From assembly GCA_045345765.1 (NCBI GenBank), contig CP148265.1, positions 1,240,001 to 1,304,000 of the forward strand: a stretch of 64,000 bases of DNA, given 5' to 3'. Below, piece after piece: positions 20,601 through 28,204 of the stretch (positions are counted from its first letter, which is position 1; every line of letters starts with the position of its first letter). The notes below the pieces were generated by a model. It had not been told where the DNA came from and did no database searches. It worked only from the letters and a program-made list of their open reading frames with translations. The translations under genes were made by a program, and so were the position numbers. This DNA is from JAOARY01 sp045345765 (GTDB taxonomy: Bacteria > Bacillota > Clostridia > Peptostreptococcales > Peptostreptococcaceae).

Positions 20601-20692
20601 ATATTGATGATAGAACATGGATTAAATTCAAAACAGTAGATCCATCAAGAACATCAAAATCAATTGATGATGCAAATTATATAATCAGATAA
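14636..20692 (+). CDS. Giant secreted repeat protein: DNRLRE-like domain, 13 cadherin-like domains, SbsA-like Ig domains
   Basis: 2018 residues from ATG 14636 (GAGTGGTG 5 nt upstream); an ATG at 14570 has no site. A signal peptide (KVRRILFSKFLILITIFTLF, cleavage near NTYA) leads into a DNRLRE/CBM96-like domain to about residue 190. Thirteen cadherin-like beta-sandwich domains of about 100 residues follow, marked by DATLSNLVPSSGSLSP; domain 12 holds an odd low-complexity insertion (around 18780-18940). An acidic Pro/Asp hinge precedes a mixed beta region, then two SbsA/Big_5-like Ig units (FEIEFNKPIKEESF; WTISFNKEINKELI). No LPxTG or C-terminal membrane helix, so attachment to the wall is unexplained. 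Likely surface adhesin or S-layer-associated stalk. Confidence 0.85.
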   Translation: MKQKKVRRILFSKFLILITIFTLFNFHNSNTYATTLTSATFECSTTNGGSTSVQNGYFYGGLSYGSLLRTRVKYDLSSLGSGTVTSATLNISVNDITNDTANPTIEVAGSTQDDFSSYTTSLLPIGSSLDSQLISSTGNYSFDVTSFVNQELQNDQVVTFVLKGTSDIESNSANGSYDSSAGFNTVSFSLDVTVVSVSSDATLSNLVSSSGSLSPSFDSNTTSYTLNLPYSTTSVNFTPTANDSNYSALTVDGNSTTSGNASSNKSLSVGNNNIDIVVTAEDGSTQKTYSVNAIRAAASTDATLSNLVPSSGSLSPSFDSNTTSYTVNVPYSTTSINLTPTANDSAHSSLTVNGNNTTSGSASSNVSLSVGNNNINTVVVAEDGSTQKTYTVNVIRAAASTDATLSNLVPSSGSLSPVFDSNTTTYTVNVANNVTTINFTATTNDSNHTSLTVDGNNTTSGSASSNISLSTGNNNVSIVVVAEDGTTSKTYTVNVVRAFSTDATLSNLVPSSGSLSPSFDSSTTSYTVNVPYSTTSINLTPTANDSAHSSLTVNGNNTTSGSASSNVSLSVGNNNINTVVVAEDGSTQKTYTVNVIRAAASTDATLSNLVPSSGSLSPVFDSNTTTYTVNVANNVTTINFTATTNDSNHTSLTVDGNNTTSGSASSNISLSTGNNNVSIVVVAEDGTTSKTYTVNVVRAFSTDATLSNLVPSSGSLSPSFDSSTTSYTVNVPYSTTSINLTPTANDSAHSSLTVDGNNTTSGSASSNVSLSVGNNNISTVVVAEDGSTQKTYTVNVIRATASTDATLSNLVPSSGSLSPVFDSNTTTYTLNVANNVTTINFTATTNDSNHTSLTVDGNNTTSGSASSNISLSTGNNNVSIVVVAEDGTTSKTYTVNVVRAFSTDATLSNLVPSSGSLSPSFDSSTTSYTVNVPYSTTSINLTPTANDSAHSSLTVDGNNTTSGSASSNVSLSVGNNNISTVVVAEDGSTQKTYTVNVIRATASTDATLSNLVPSSGSLSPVFDSNTTTYTLNVANNVTTINFTATTNDSNHTSLTVDGNNTTSGSASSNISLSTGNNNVSIVVVAEDGTTSKTYTVNVVRAFSTDATLSNLVPSSGSLSPSFDSNTTTYMLNVANNVSSINFTPTANDSAYSALTVDSNNTTSGSASSAISLSVGSNNVDIIVTAEDGTTSKTYSVDVVRAALSSDATLSNLVPNAGSSSPGFDSNTTSYMIMLPYSNDSINFTPTANNANYTSITVDSNNTTSGTASSNINLSQGINNIDVVVTAEDGTTQKTYSIEVIREYDLSLSNLVISEGNLTPTFDKDTTTYDVSVPYTTTTLTLTPSSNHPSSYTKINDMSCDYDQACDPIDLDVGSNTITVVIYENLISFNHSNTKFASISSSRGLDRYLTNNKFNKDLITNKIYNSLAIAQNSKTYTINVTREQASSDATLSNLVPSTSSLSPTFSSNQTNYNMSVSNSISTIKFTPTANDSNHKSIKVNSTEVTSGISSDNINLSVGSNTVTIVVTAQDDTTKTYTITINRQSPPTPDPDPKPDDGEEIEVDVVVDDEDDETDNQTAAKVVIKRTEEDGKIKDNIEFDEDKAEETVQKALETENNKAIIQVKDVQGKEANESDFTLKKESVEKLSENNIDLTITSDNAQLDIPKDTLKNIKTEDGNEDVSINIRKIDDPEEEKQVDEMIVSIVSGSKKIGVSVGISTNYSSLTKIFVPLKNVDIPTTKEEIDEFVSPLAVFIEHSDGENKIDKGEVAYDKDGNPIGINVWVSKFSNFSIIGLPVDGDPDPLFSGQKNSFETNFIEDKSFEIEFNKPIKEESFNTDNIYIYDYFRNKMPITIDMIKDDKIKITPETYFEKDKTYYLYLSDNLLAKDDSKLLENTRYKFNISSYELSGIKLKEYEDISLDKEWTISFNKEINKELIENCDIELFDEEENYKEFDIELNDDYSIKIIPKTNYKPGETYYLMINSAKLNDEVNIDDRTWIKFKTVDPSRTSKSIDDANYIIR
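15533..17944 (+). repeat. Four tandem 603-bp coding repeats within the giant protein gene
   Basis: The ACTGATGCTACTTTATC start recurs at 15533, 15836, 16136, 16439, 16739, 17042, 17342, 17645 and 17945, alternating 303 and 300 bp. Each 603-bp pair encodes an A-type (SFDSxTTSYTVNVPYS) and B-type (VFDSNTTTYTxNVANN) domain; copies are nearly identical at DNA level, so the number can change by recombination. Confidence 0.93.
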
Positions 20693-20784
20693 TAAATTCA
20701 ACGTTTAAATACTTCATTGAAAATACAAATTTAAAATAATTAAATAATAATCACAAACTCAAAAAATTAAATATAAAAAATAAA

Positions 20785-20848
20785 AAAACTATCTTAATAA
20801 TCTTTTATAATGTTTAATACATTTTAGATTTTAAGATAGTTTTTTTAT
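20785..20848. terminator. Bidirectional terminator after the giant protein gene
   Basis: AACTATCTTAA pairs with TTAAGATAGTT, with A-run before and T-run after, between convergent genes. Confidence 0.8.
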
Positions 20849-20865
20849 TTAATTATTTAAAATTA

Positions 20866-21039
20866 TCATATAATATATCCACTTAGTATTTTCCATAACA
20901 TGTAGATAAGCCATATAATAGCAGCTACCATAAATAAAAAAGTAAATGCATCTCTTTTATCTTTTCTAATTCCATTATATACAAGTACAAAGGCAAAAAG
21001 AGTTGTTCCTATTTCATTAAAACTTATATTTTTTAGCAT
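20866..21039 (-). CDS. Small two-helix membrane protein
   Basis: 57 residues from ATG 21039, chosen because GGGGTG lies 7 nt upstream. Two hydrophobic stretches (IGTTLFAFVLVYNGI and AFTFLFMVAAIIWLIYMLW) are separated by a charged RKDKRDA turn, giving a hairpin membrane protein. No family recognised. It follows another small membrane protein gene by 46 bp on the same strand and probably shares its transcript. Confidence 0.65.
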   Translation of the reverse strand: MLKNISFNEIGTTLFAFVLVYNGIRKDKRDAFTFLFMVAAIIWLIYMLWKILSGYII

Positions 21040-21085
21040 CAAATACACCCCATTATAAAACTGAGTTCTTACTTAAAATACCAAA

Positions 21086-21304
21086 TCAATACAAAAATCC
21101 ATACATTAAATAAAATTGAAAAGCTAAAAATAATACAAGATATAAATAACCTGATTTTTTATTATACTCATATGCCTTATAAATTAATATGGACATCATA
21201 GTTATGTTCATAAAGATAAAGCTTAATTTTATATATCCTAGATAATATAAGCTCATATAAAATATAAACATCATAAAAATAATTATAGATTGAAGCAACC
21301 TCAT
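21086..21304 (-). CDS. Small membrane protein of unknown function
   Basis: 72 residues, almost entirely hydrophobic with about three membrane spans (QSIIIFMMFIFYMSLYYLG, LSFIFMNITMMSILIY, YLYLVLFLAFQFYLMYG) and a short Lys-rich loop. The ATG is preceded by GAGGGGGA. No family recognised. First gene of a probable two-gene unit with the small protein at 20866. Divergent from the gene at 21487. Confidence 0.65.
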   Translation of the reverse strand: MRLLQSIIIFMMFIFYMSLYYLGYIKLSFIFMNITMMSILIYKAYEYNKKSGYLYLVLFLAFQFYLMYGFLY

Positions 21305-21486
21305 AATAAAAATCCCCCTCTTAACAATTTTATTTTACTATTTATTCTATATCTCAAACACAGTATATCAATACTTTAATCTCAATAATAGTTAAAATTT
21401 TGTAAATAAATAAAATTCTAATACAATTGAATTTATTTATTTTTAAATATATAATTTACATATTCGAGATTCTAAAGGAGGACAAT

Positions 21487-21978
21487 ATGAAAAAAAAATC
21501 TAACAAGCGAATATTATTAATTTCGGTTTTAATCGTTTTTTTACTTGCTATTGGAATTAATGAAATAAGTAAAAACCCACTTTACCAATCAATATCCTTT
21601 CTTATTTCCAAAAGTGCAATCTATGATGATGACAAAAAAATTGCTAATAAACTCAATAGCTATAATTATACAAATCTATCTAATAATGAACTAAAGGATG
21701 ATAGATGTGATTATAAATTTGGTAAATTTAGCGGAATGGATACCATATTTAATATTGAATGTGACGAAAACGATACCTTGCATTATAATTATGATTTGGA
21801 TTTAAAAGAAGGAGAATTTAAAGTAGTTCTTATAGATCCTGATGATAAAGTTATTAAATTGGTTGATTCAACTGGCAAAAATAATTCTGATTACAAAACC
21901 AAAAAAGGTAATTATCGAATAAAATTTGTAGGTAGAGATGCTAGTGCAGAAATTACTTTTTCTATAAAAAAGAAATAA
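21487..21978 (+). CDS. Membrane-anchored exported protein of unknown function
   Basis: 163 residues from ATG 21487, preceded by AAAGGAGG; an upstream in-frame ATG at 21427 has no ribosome site. One N-terminal membrane helix (ILLISVLIVFLLAIGI, residues about 9-25) followed by a soluble domain with Asp/Lys-rich segments and a beta-rich end (GEFKVVLIDPDDKVIKLV ... GNYRIKFVGRDASAEITFS), looking like a small beta-sandwich. No family recognised. It lies 73 bp before the HD-GYP gene on the same strand with no strong terminator between, so they may be cotranscribed. Confidence 0.7.
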   Translation: MKKKSNKRILLISVLIVFLLAIGINEISKNPLYQSISFLISKSAIYDDDKKIANKLNSYNYTNLSNNELKDDRCDYKFGKFSGMDTIFNIECDENDTLHYNYDLDLKEGEFKVVLIDPDDKVIKLVDSTGKNNSDYKTKKGNYRIKFVGRDASAEITFSIKKK

Positions 21979-22051
21979 ATTTAATTATTTCTAATGTTTT
22001 TTAACTTCCAATTTAGGTAAATATCTAATATAACTTAGATTGGAGTTGATT

Positions 22052-23860
22052 ATGTTGAGAACCATAAAGGGAAAAGTCCTAACTATATATTTTCTTATCC
22101 TAGCTGCATTAGTATCTACAATCTCTGCATCTTATATAAGCAGTGATACACAAAGTCAGCATATAATCCTTACAGAACTTTTATCTATGCAAAAACTTGC
22201 TATGGAAAAAATAACACTTATAACAACAGATATATCAGAAGAAGTTATCTATAATAATATTGACAATTATAAGAAAAAAAATGCTAAATATAAAGATGAA
22301 GTCATTAAGTACAAGGATAATATAAATAAAATACTTAAAAACCTTAAGAAAAAAGAATATATTCTTGAGGATGGCAAAAAAATAAAATTAAAATTTAGAG
22401 GTCAATTTTTAAAAGAATTTGATGAAGCCCTTGATGATGCTATATTAAAATGGATTGATTTACAAATGGATATTGATTATTTATTAAATCCAAATAATTT
22501 AGATGATATTTTGCTTTACGAATATAAATTTAATGGATTCGAAAATAAAAATAAAGAGCTTATTACTAGCTCTCAAACACTAATAATGGTATGCAAAGAA
22601 ATCGCTCAAAAGCAAAAACAAAATGCATTTTTGATTCAAATAATAACCTTATTTTTTACAGTAATAGTATTTGGTTTTATAATAAATATATTAAATAATG
22701 ACTTTAAAAAACCTGTAAATAAGTTAAAAGATGCTCTATATCACATGAGTAAAGGTGAATTTATAGAAGGTCTTTTTAGGAAAGAAAACGATGAATTTAA
22801 ATCAATTTTTAGTAATTTCAATAGGTTTGTAAACAGTCTAAAAAGTATTAGAAAGATAGAAAGCAAAATAATCGAAGAAGAAAGCATTGAAGAAGTTCTA
22901 AATGAAATAAATTTAAGTTTTAAAGAATTTATAAATTTTGACCAAATAAATATCGTCTATAGAAACTCATTAGAAGAAATAATACAAATGGAATATAAAG
23001 ATAATAAAATTAAATCAAAACCAATAAAAATGATTCATGAATACGATAAAATAACCATGGTTGATGAACATACTATTGCTATTCCAATAGCTTTGAATGA
23101 TGGTTATATTGGTTATGCCTCTTTTTATTCAAAAGAAAAATTTCAAAAGAATTCTTCTTCATTCTTTAAAATAATAAAAAATGCATTAAATATCGCATTC
23201 TATAAAAGCATATTAACAAAAGATTTGTTATCTATAATAACTGAAAGTTTGGCAGATTTAACTGAATCAAGGGATCCTGAAACCAGAAAACATCTTGTTC
23301 GAATGAGTAGTTATTCTCAAATTATAAGCAAAAAATTAAGAGAAAAGGGAAAATTCACAGATAAAATTAACAGCAATTTTATAGAAAATATAAAATTAAC
23401 TGCACCTATGCATGATATAGGTAAGGTAGCCATTAAGGATGATATACTTCTTAAAAAAGGAAAACTAACTGATGAAGAATATGAAATAATGAAAACTCAT
23501 GCCCAAGCAGGTGCAGATGTTTTAAATAGAATCCATAAAAGATTCATGCTTTATAATATCAATTATTTCGATATGGCTGTAAATATAGCTAATTATCATC
23601 AAGAAAAATATAATGGTAATGGTTATCCTAATGCTATAAAGGAAGATGAAATTCCTTTGGAAGCTAGAATCTGTGCTGTTGCTGATGTTTTTGATGCACT
23701 AACATCCAAACGACCATACAAAGAAGCTTTTAGTTTGGAACACAGTTATAATATCTTAAAAAATTCAAAAGGAAGTCATTTTGATCCAGATGTACTTGAT
23801 GCTTTCTTCGATTCTCTTGATGAAATTGAAGAGATTTATGAAGAGTATAAGGAAGTTTAA
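22052..23860 (+). CDS. Membrane HD-GYP cyclic-di-GMP phosphodiesterase
   Basis: 602 residues from ATG 22052 (GGAG 6 nt upstream, a TTG 12 nt earlier rejected). N-terminal helix at about 7-27, an extracytoplasmic sensor region to about 190, a second helix (FFTVIVFGFIINIL) and a HAMP-like KPVNKLKDALYHMSKGEF segment. A weak GAF-like region follows. The HD-GYP domain has HDIGK at about residue 454, HAQAG, and YHQEKYNGNGYP with GYP near 524, then RICAVADVFDALTSKRPYK. HD-GYP enzymes hydrolyse cyclic di-GMP or related dinucleotides; metal ligands look intact. Likely couples an external signal to second-messenger level. Confidence 0.92.
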   Translation: MLRTIKGKVLTIYFLILAALVSTISASYISSDTQSQHIILTELLSMQKLAMEKITLITTDISEEVIYNNIDNYKKKNAKYKDEVIKYKDNINKILKNLKKKEYILEDGKKIKLKFRGQFLKEFDEALDDAILKWIDLQMDIDYLLNPNNLDDILLYEYKFNGFENKNKELITSSQTLIMVCKEIAQKQKQNAFLIQIITLFFTVIVFGFIINILNNDFKKPVNKLKDALYHMSKGEFIEGLFRKENDEFKSIFSNFNRFVNSLKSIRKIESKIIEEESIEEVLNEINLSFKEFINFDQINIVYRNSLEEIIQMEYKDNKIKSKPIKMIHEYDKITMVDEHTIAIPIALNDGYIGYASFYSKEKFQKNSSSFFKIIKNALNIAFYKSILTKDLLSIITESLADLTESRDPETRKHLVRMSSYSQIISKKLREKGKFTDKINSNFIENIKLTAPMHDIGKVAIKDDILLKKGKLTDEEYEIMKTHAQAGADVLNRIHKRFMLYNINYFDMAVNIANYHQEKYNGNGYPNAIKEDEIPLEARICAVADVFDALTSKRPYKEAFSLEHSYNILKNSKGSHFDPDVLDAFFDSLDEIEEIYEEYKEV

Positions 23861-23940
23861 TAAATCATAATAAAAATAATATCTAAGAATCAAACTTCTT
23901 ATATAATTATCTATCAAAATAAATGCATAATGTCAAACAA

Positions 23941-23986
23941 AGGGCTATTGCATTAAGAAATTTTTCTTAATGTAATAGCCCTTTTA
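23941..23986. repeat. Dispersed repeat, copy 2 (short form); bidirectional terminator
   Basis: GGGCTATTGCATTAAGAAA pairs with its near complement TTTCTTAATGTAATAGCCC, followed by TTTTAT; lies between convergent genes. Confidence 0.75.
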
Positions 23987-24004
23987 TTCATTAATTTAAA
24001 TTCT

Positions 24005-24964
24005 TCAGACAATATCTTTAGTAAATTCATTTCCATAAACAATAAGTTTTGATTCATTAAAATTTATCCCACAAATATTATCTAATTCCTTTAATATCGC
24101 TTTTGTTTTTGCATCTATTATTTTCAATCTAAGATTATCTCCTGCTCCATCCAATTGTATCAAAGTATTTGAAGAAATATCATAATAATTTGTAGATGCT
24201 TTTTCGAATTTATCTTCGCCATTATATATGTATTTATTATTTGAAAAATATATTTTATTATTTAACACATACATATCACTTGATTCTATATCCTTTTTAA
24301 AAAGCACAGGTTTTGCATTATAATTGTTATAATCAATTGTATAGATATCATGTAAATTACTCTCATCATTATAATTACTATAATAAATCAAATCATTATA
24401 AATTATTGCCTGCGTAAGTGCTCCCTTGGAATTTTTATATTCTATTAAATTTCCATCTTTAAACTCACAAATTATTGAGTATGGTTCTTTTTTATAATAT
24501 GTTTTTAGAAAAAAAACTCTGTCATCATTTGATGTATAAGGAAATAATCCATCAGCTTCATTTTCTTTTAATTCATATACTGTTTCTATATGTCCATCTA
24601 TATTTTTTAGAATTTTGAAGTTATTTAAATCCTTTAAACTTCCTTGAGTATAGTATTTTGATGGTGTTCTAAATGAATATTCAATATCTCCACTTTTTTC
24701 ACTCATATAATAATCTTTTGTAATATAATTCTTATTTGTATCATCCTTCTTTTTAATATAATTATAAGCGCTCTTTAAATTATTAATATCATAATATATA
24801 AATTTCATTTCAAATGTATTATATATTAATTTAAAATTCTCCTTATTCAAATCCTTACTTTGCTTATAAGCATTATAATTTCTAAATAATAAAAAACTAC
24901 TTGCTAATACTAGTAATACGGCTATTATTATATTTTTTTTCAAATAAAACAATCCTCTCTTCAT
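24005..24964 (-). CDS. Membrane-anchored beta-propeller-like protein (DUF5050-like)
   Basis: About 319 residues from ATG 24964; a downstream TTG (giving KKNIIIAVLLVLA) with GAGAGGA upstream is an alternative start. One N-terminal helix (NIIIAVLLVLASSFLLF) is followed by a soluble region with repeated short strands ending in display-type motifs (DDRVFFLKTYY, NDLIYYSNYN, NNKIYFSNNKYI), the look of DUF5050/LRP-like propeller repeats that report as YYxN. Probably exported and cell-bound; function unknown. Convergent with the HD-GYP gene across a shared terminator. Confidence 0.7.
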   Translation of the reverse strand: MKRGLFYLKKNIIIAVLLVLASSFLLFRNYNAYKQSKDLNKENFKLIYNTFEMKFIYYDINNLKSAYNYIKKKDDTNKNYITKDYYMSEKSGDIEYSFRTPSKYYTQGSLKDLNNFKILKNIDGHIETVYELKENEADGLFPYTSNDDRVFFLKTYYKKEPYSIICEFKDGNLIEYKNSKGALTQAIIYNDLIYYSNYNDESNLHDIYTIDYNNYNAKPVLFKKDIESSDMYVLNNKIYFSNNKYIYNGEDKFEKASTNYYDISSNTLIQLDGAGDNLRLKIIDAKTKAILKELDNICGINFNESKLIVYGNEFTKDIV

Positions 24965-25055
24965 GGTATAAATCAACTTAGCCTATTGATAATATATTGT
25001 ACCATAATTAGTTATATAAATGATATTTTTTCATAAAAAGTAACAATAATTTAAG

Positions 25056-25084
25056 TTGTGCTTATTTATATTTAAATGTATAAT
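25056..25084 (+). promoter_or_regulatory. Promoter of the RDD-family gene
   Basis: TTGTGC (25056-25061), 17-nt spacer, TATAAT (25079-25084). The 5' leader would be about 80 nt. Confidence 0.65.
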
Positions 25085-25173
25085 TTAGCTAATTAAATTT
25101 ATGAAAAATAGCTATAAAATCTTTATAACTTATTTATAGGTATAACAAATCTCAAAATAAAGGGAGTGATTTG

Positions 25174-25560
25174 ATGTCCAAATTACATAATATTATGTTA
25201 AGAGGAATTGCAAATCTTATTGATAGTTTTGTTTTAGTTATTGCTTATTTAATATCTTTTTATCTATTAAATATTCAATCCAATATTATGTCTATAATAT
25301 TAGTACTTGCAGTTGAACTTCTTATAGAATTTAGTTTCTACAAAAAAGGTACAACATTAGGAAAGGAATCTTTAGGACTTAAAATAATAGATAACCAAAC
25401 TAAGAAAAATCTAAGCTTTGTAAAAATATTAATAAGAGAAAATATCGGCAAAATAATTTCTTCTATATATTTTTTAGGTTATATTTTTATATTTTTTAGT
25501 AAAAATAATCAAACTCTACATGATAAATTAGTTAATTCTCTTGTAGTTGAACAACATTAA
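25174..25560 (+). CDS. RDD family membrane protein
   Basis: 128 residues from ATG 25174 with AGGGAGTG 5 nt upstream. The RDD signature is partly degenerate at the first Arg-Asp-Asp (RGIANLIDSFVL, with Ile replacing the first Asp) but GTTLGKESLGLKIID is typical and the C-terminal LHDKLVNSLVV closes the domain. Three membrane helices. RDD proteins are small membrane proteins, sometimes linked to Na+/H+ exchange; role here unknown. Monocistronic with its own promoter and a hairpin terminator at 25633. Confidence 0.85.
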   Translation: MSKLHNIMLRGIANLIDSFVLVIAYLISFYLLNIQSNIMSIILVLAVELLIEFSFYKKGTTLGKESLGLKIIDNQTKKNLSFVKILIRENIGKIISSIYFLGYIFIFFSKNNQTLHDKLVNSLVVEQH

Positions 25561-25632
25561 TTTAATCCAAAATTTTTATTTAATAAAAAAACAAAATATA
25601 TAATAAAAAATCTTATTCAAAAATACTAAAAA

Positions 25633-25678
25633 AAGCTGTCATACTAAGAAAATTTCTTAATATGACAGCTCTTATTAT
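25633..25678. repeat. Dispersed repeat, copy 3 (short form); bidirectional terminator
   Basis: AGCTGTCATACTAAGAAA pairs with TTTCTTAATATGACAGCT, with A-run before and T-rich end after, between convergent genes. Confidence 0.72.
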
Positions 25679-25691
25679 TTACCCAATTTAT

Positions 25692-27248
25692 CTAAAATAC
25701 CTTAGTCGTCCAATCCTCACAATTCCAAACATCTGTAACCACATCTGTATAGAACTCTGGCTCATGACATATAAGTAATATACTTCCCTTATATTCCTTT
25801 AAGGCTCTTTTTAATTCATCCTTTGCATCTTGGTCTAAATGGTTTGTTGGCTCATCTAGTACTAAAATATTTGTTTGATCATTGATTATCTTACAAAGTC
25901 TAACCTTAGCTTGTTCTCCTCCACTTAGTACAAACACCTTACTTTCAATATGTTTTGTAGTAAGTCCACATTTTGCCAACGCTGCTCTTATTTCATACTG
26001 AGTATATCCAGGGAACACTTCCCATACATCCTCAATACAAGTTCTATCATTTTTTTCTTTAATTTCTTGTTCAAAATAACCAATATGTTGTATATCACCT
26101 TTTTCAACCTCTCCTGAAACAGGCTTTAGATGACCTAATATACTTTTTAATAAAGTAGTTTTTCCAATACCATTAGCTCCAACAAGTGCAATCTTTTGAC
26201 CTCTTTCCATCTTTAGATTTAATGGTCTTGAAAGTGGCTCATCATAACCAATTACTAAATCCTTTGTTTCAAAAATAAGTCTTCCTGAAGTTCTTGCTGG
26301 CTTGAAATTAAATTCAGGCTTTGGCTTTTCTCTATCAAGCTCAATAACATCCATCTTATCTAATTTCTTTTGTCTAGACATTGCCATATTTCTAGTTGCA
26401 ACCCTAGCCTTATTTCTAGCAACAAAATCTTTAAGTTCTGATATCTCTTGTTGTTGTTTTCTATAAGCTGCTTCCTTTTGTTGTTTCTTTACTTCATAAA
26501 CAGATCTAAATTCATCATAATCTCCAACATATCTATTTAATTCACCATTTTCCATATGATATATAAGATTTATAACACTATTTAAAAATGGTATATCATG
26601 AGATATTAATATAAATGCATTCTCATAATTTTGTAGATATCTTTTTAACCATTCAATATGAACTTCATCTAAATAGTTTGTAGGCTCATCTAAAAGAAGT
26701 ATATCAGGCTTTTGTAATAATAATTTTGCTAAAAGAATCTTAGTTCTTTGTCCACCACTTAAATCCGTAACATCTTTTTCTAAACCAACATCCAAAAGTC
26801 CAAGACCTTTTGCTACTTCTTCAACCTTTGCATCAATCATATAAAAATCATTATTAGTCAAAATATCTTGTATTGTTCCCATTTCTTCTAATAATTTAGT
26901 CATCGTATCTTCATCACAATCAGCCATCTGATCACAAATCTTATTCATCTGTTCTTCCATATCAAATAAATATGAAAAAGCTTCCTTTAGTGCATCTCTT
27001 ACGCTAGTTCCTTTTTTTAGATTTGTATGTTGATCTAAATATCCGACCCTTACGTTCTTAGACCAAATAACATCACCTTCATCAGGCTCTAAATTATTAG
27101 TAATTATATTCATAAAAGTAGATTTACCTTCACCATTAGCTCCAATTAGACCAATATGTTCACCCTTTAATAATCTAAATGAAACATTCTCAAATATAAC
27201 TCTATCACCAAAACCATGACTTAAATTCTTAACCGTTAAAATACTCAT
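25692..27248 (-). CDS. ABC-F family ATPase (YbiT/YkpA-like)
   Basis: 518 residues, two ABC cassettes, no membrane segment. Cassette 1: Walker A GANGEGKST, signature LSGGQRTK, Walker B ILLLDEPTNYLD. Cassette 2: GANGIGKTT, LSGGEQAK, ILVLDEPTNHLD. The linker is Lys/Gln/Arg-rich (KKQQKEAAYRKQQQEI ... RNKARVATRNMAMSRQKK) as in ribosome-associated ABC-F proteins, and there is no long C-terminal coiled coil, which separates it from the Uup-like protein at 6980. Start ATG with AAAGGGG 8 nt upstream. Probably a translation factor; a target-protection resistance role cannot be excluded from sequence alone. Confidence 0.9.
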   Translation of the reverse strand: MSILTVKNLSHGFGDRVIFENVSFRLLKGEHIGLIGANGEGKSTFMNIITNNLEPDEGDVIWSKNVRVGYLDQHTNLKKGTSVRDALKEAFSYLFDMEEQMNKICDQMADCDEDTMTKLLEEMGTIQDILTNNDFYMIDAKVEEVAKGLGLLDVGLEKDVTDLSGGQRTKILLAKLLLQKPDILLLDEPTNYLDEVHIEWLKRYLQNYENAFILISHDIPFLNSVINLIYHMENGELNRYVGDYDEFRSVYEVKKQQKEAAYRKQQQEISELKDFVARNKARVATRNMAMSRQKKLDKMDVIELDREKPKPEFNFKPARTSGRLIFETKDLVIGYDEPLSRPLNLKMERGQKIALVGANGIGKTTLLKSILGHLKPVSGEVEKGDIQHIGYFEQEIKEKNDRTCIEDVWEVFPGYTQYEIRAALAKCGLTTKHIESKVFVLSGGEQAKVRLCKIINDQTNILVLDEPTNHLDQDAKDELKRALKEYKGSILLICHEPEFYTDVVTDVWNCEDWTTKVF

Positions 27249-27721
27249 TTTTTTCCCCTTTCAAAAGTAAAACTAAAAACAAATTCATCAAAATATAAAT
27301 ATAATGAATTTTGTAATTTTGAAATTTATAAAAAAAGGTCTTACCCTTTTTATTCTTAAAATAAACACTATTCCCTTTATTATAAATAAAAAAAAATGTT
27401 TTTGAAAGAGATTTTTGTTTATTTGTGATAAAATTTTGTAAAGAATGAGAATATAGTCCGATTGATTCTCAATATTTAATCAATTTATACTATATTAATG
27501 TAGTGTAAAAATTTCGATAAATATTAATAATCAAAAAAAATGATTATTAATGTCTATAAAGTTTGATTGTATTTTTATTTAAAATTATTAAATTTTTTCA
27601 TAATCATGTTTCTATACTTAAATATTAATCATATATAAAGAAACTATTCTACCACATATTAATAATATAGATTCATATGGTCAAATCTTTAATATTGAAA
27701 TTTATTTAAGGAGTTGATGTT
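27249..27721. other. Intergenic region with two inverted repeats
   Basis: No gene seen. TGAGAAT and ATTCTCA lie 12 nt apart near 27446-27471, and a perfect 11-bp hairpin ATTAATAATCA/TGATTATTAAT is at 27522-27551. Either may be an operator or part of the 5' leader of the small gene at 27722; no promoter was assigned. Confidence 0.4.
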
Positions 27722-27949
27722 TTGAATACCTGTGATAAATATAAGGAATGTACATACATAAATTCAGATTTAACAAAAGATATGGGCATATTTTTAGATG
27801 CCTTAAAAATGAAATTTTGCCATGGTGATTATAAAAAATGTGCAAGATATATTCTTGGCAAAAAAGTTGGAGCTGAACACGTTCCAGAAACTCTACTTCC
27901 AAGCGAATTAGAAGAAGCTATTTCTGTTGCCAATAAATTACTTGGATAA
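27722..27949 (+). CDS. Small Cys-containing protein of unknown function
   Basis: 75 residues, TTG start with AAGGAG 8 nt upstream. Four cysteines appear as C-x5-C near the N-terminus and FCHGDYKKCARYI in the middle, then an alpha-helical end (PSELEEAISVANKLLG). The Cys spacing suggests a metal or Fe-S site, but I recognise no family. The opposite-strand reading frame over the same bases is an overlap artefact. Followed directly by a hairpin at 27954. Confidence 0.7.
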   Translation: MNTCDKYKECTYINSDLTKDMGIFLDALKMKFCHGDYKKCARYILGKKVGAEHVPETLLPSELEEAISVANKLLG

Positions 27950-27953
27950 AAAA

Positions 27954-28040
27954 AGAAGATGAATAAATTCATCTTCTTAAGCAAAATAATGGCATTAAAC
28001 CAGTTTAATATCTTAGGGGTTTAATATTTTTAAACTGGCT
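27954..28040 (+). terminator. Two hairpins after the small Cys protein gene
   Basis: AAGAAGATGAAT/ATTCATCTTCTT at 27954-27979, and CCAGTTTAA/TTAAACTGG around 27998-28037 followed by CTCTTTTTCT, a better intrinsic terminator. Confidence 0.65.
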
Positions 28041-28081
28041 CTTTTTCTAATATACACAATAAAATCTCAATTCATCTATTC

Positions 28082-28204
28082 TTACTTTTTAAGAAAATTA
28101 AATAAGTTTCCAAATTCAATTTTTAAGTAACTATCATAATCAGAATTCTTACTTTCATTAAAATACCAATCGTATCTTTCTTTTTGACCCATTAATTCGA
28201 ACAT
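28082..28204 (-). CDS. 40-residue small protein
   Basis: ATG at 28204 preceded by AAAGGAGGAG, an ideal ribosome site, then 40 codons to TAA: it begins MFELMGQKERYDWYFNESKN and ends NLFNFLKK. Aromatic-rich and soluble-looking, no membrane helix or recognised family. The strong ribosome site and clean frame in an otherwise non-coding gap argue for a real gene. It is divergent in context: the neighbours at 27722 (plus) and 28638 (minus) are separate units. Confidence 0.65.
   Translation of the reverse strand: MFELMGQKERYDWYFNESKNSDYDSYLKIEFGNLFNFLKK

Noticed and set aside
12385..20692. Prophage or phage-tail island
   Set aside because: Collar domains are present, but no capsid, portal, terminase, integrase or lysis gene is seen in the window.
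27440..27475. Fur-box reading of TGAGAAT..ATTCTCA
   Set aside because: Arms are too far apart for the usual 19-bp Fur site, so it is kept only as an unassigned inverted repeat.
27702..27902. Minus-strand frame over the small Cys protein
   Set aside because: The plus strand has AAGGAG and a coherent Cys pattern; the minus frame has neither.
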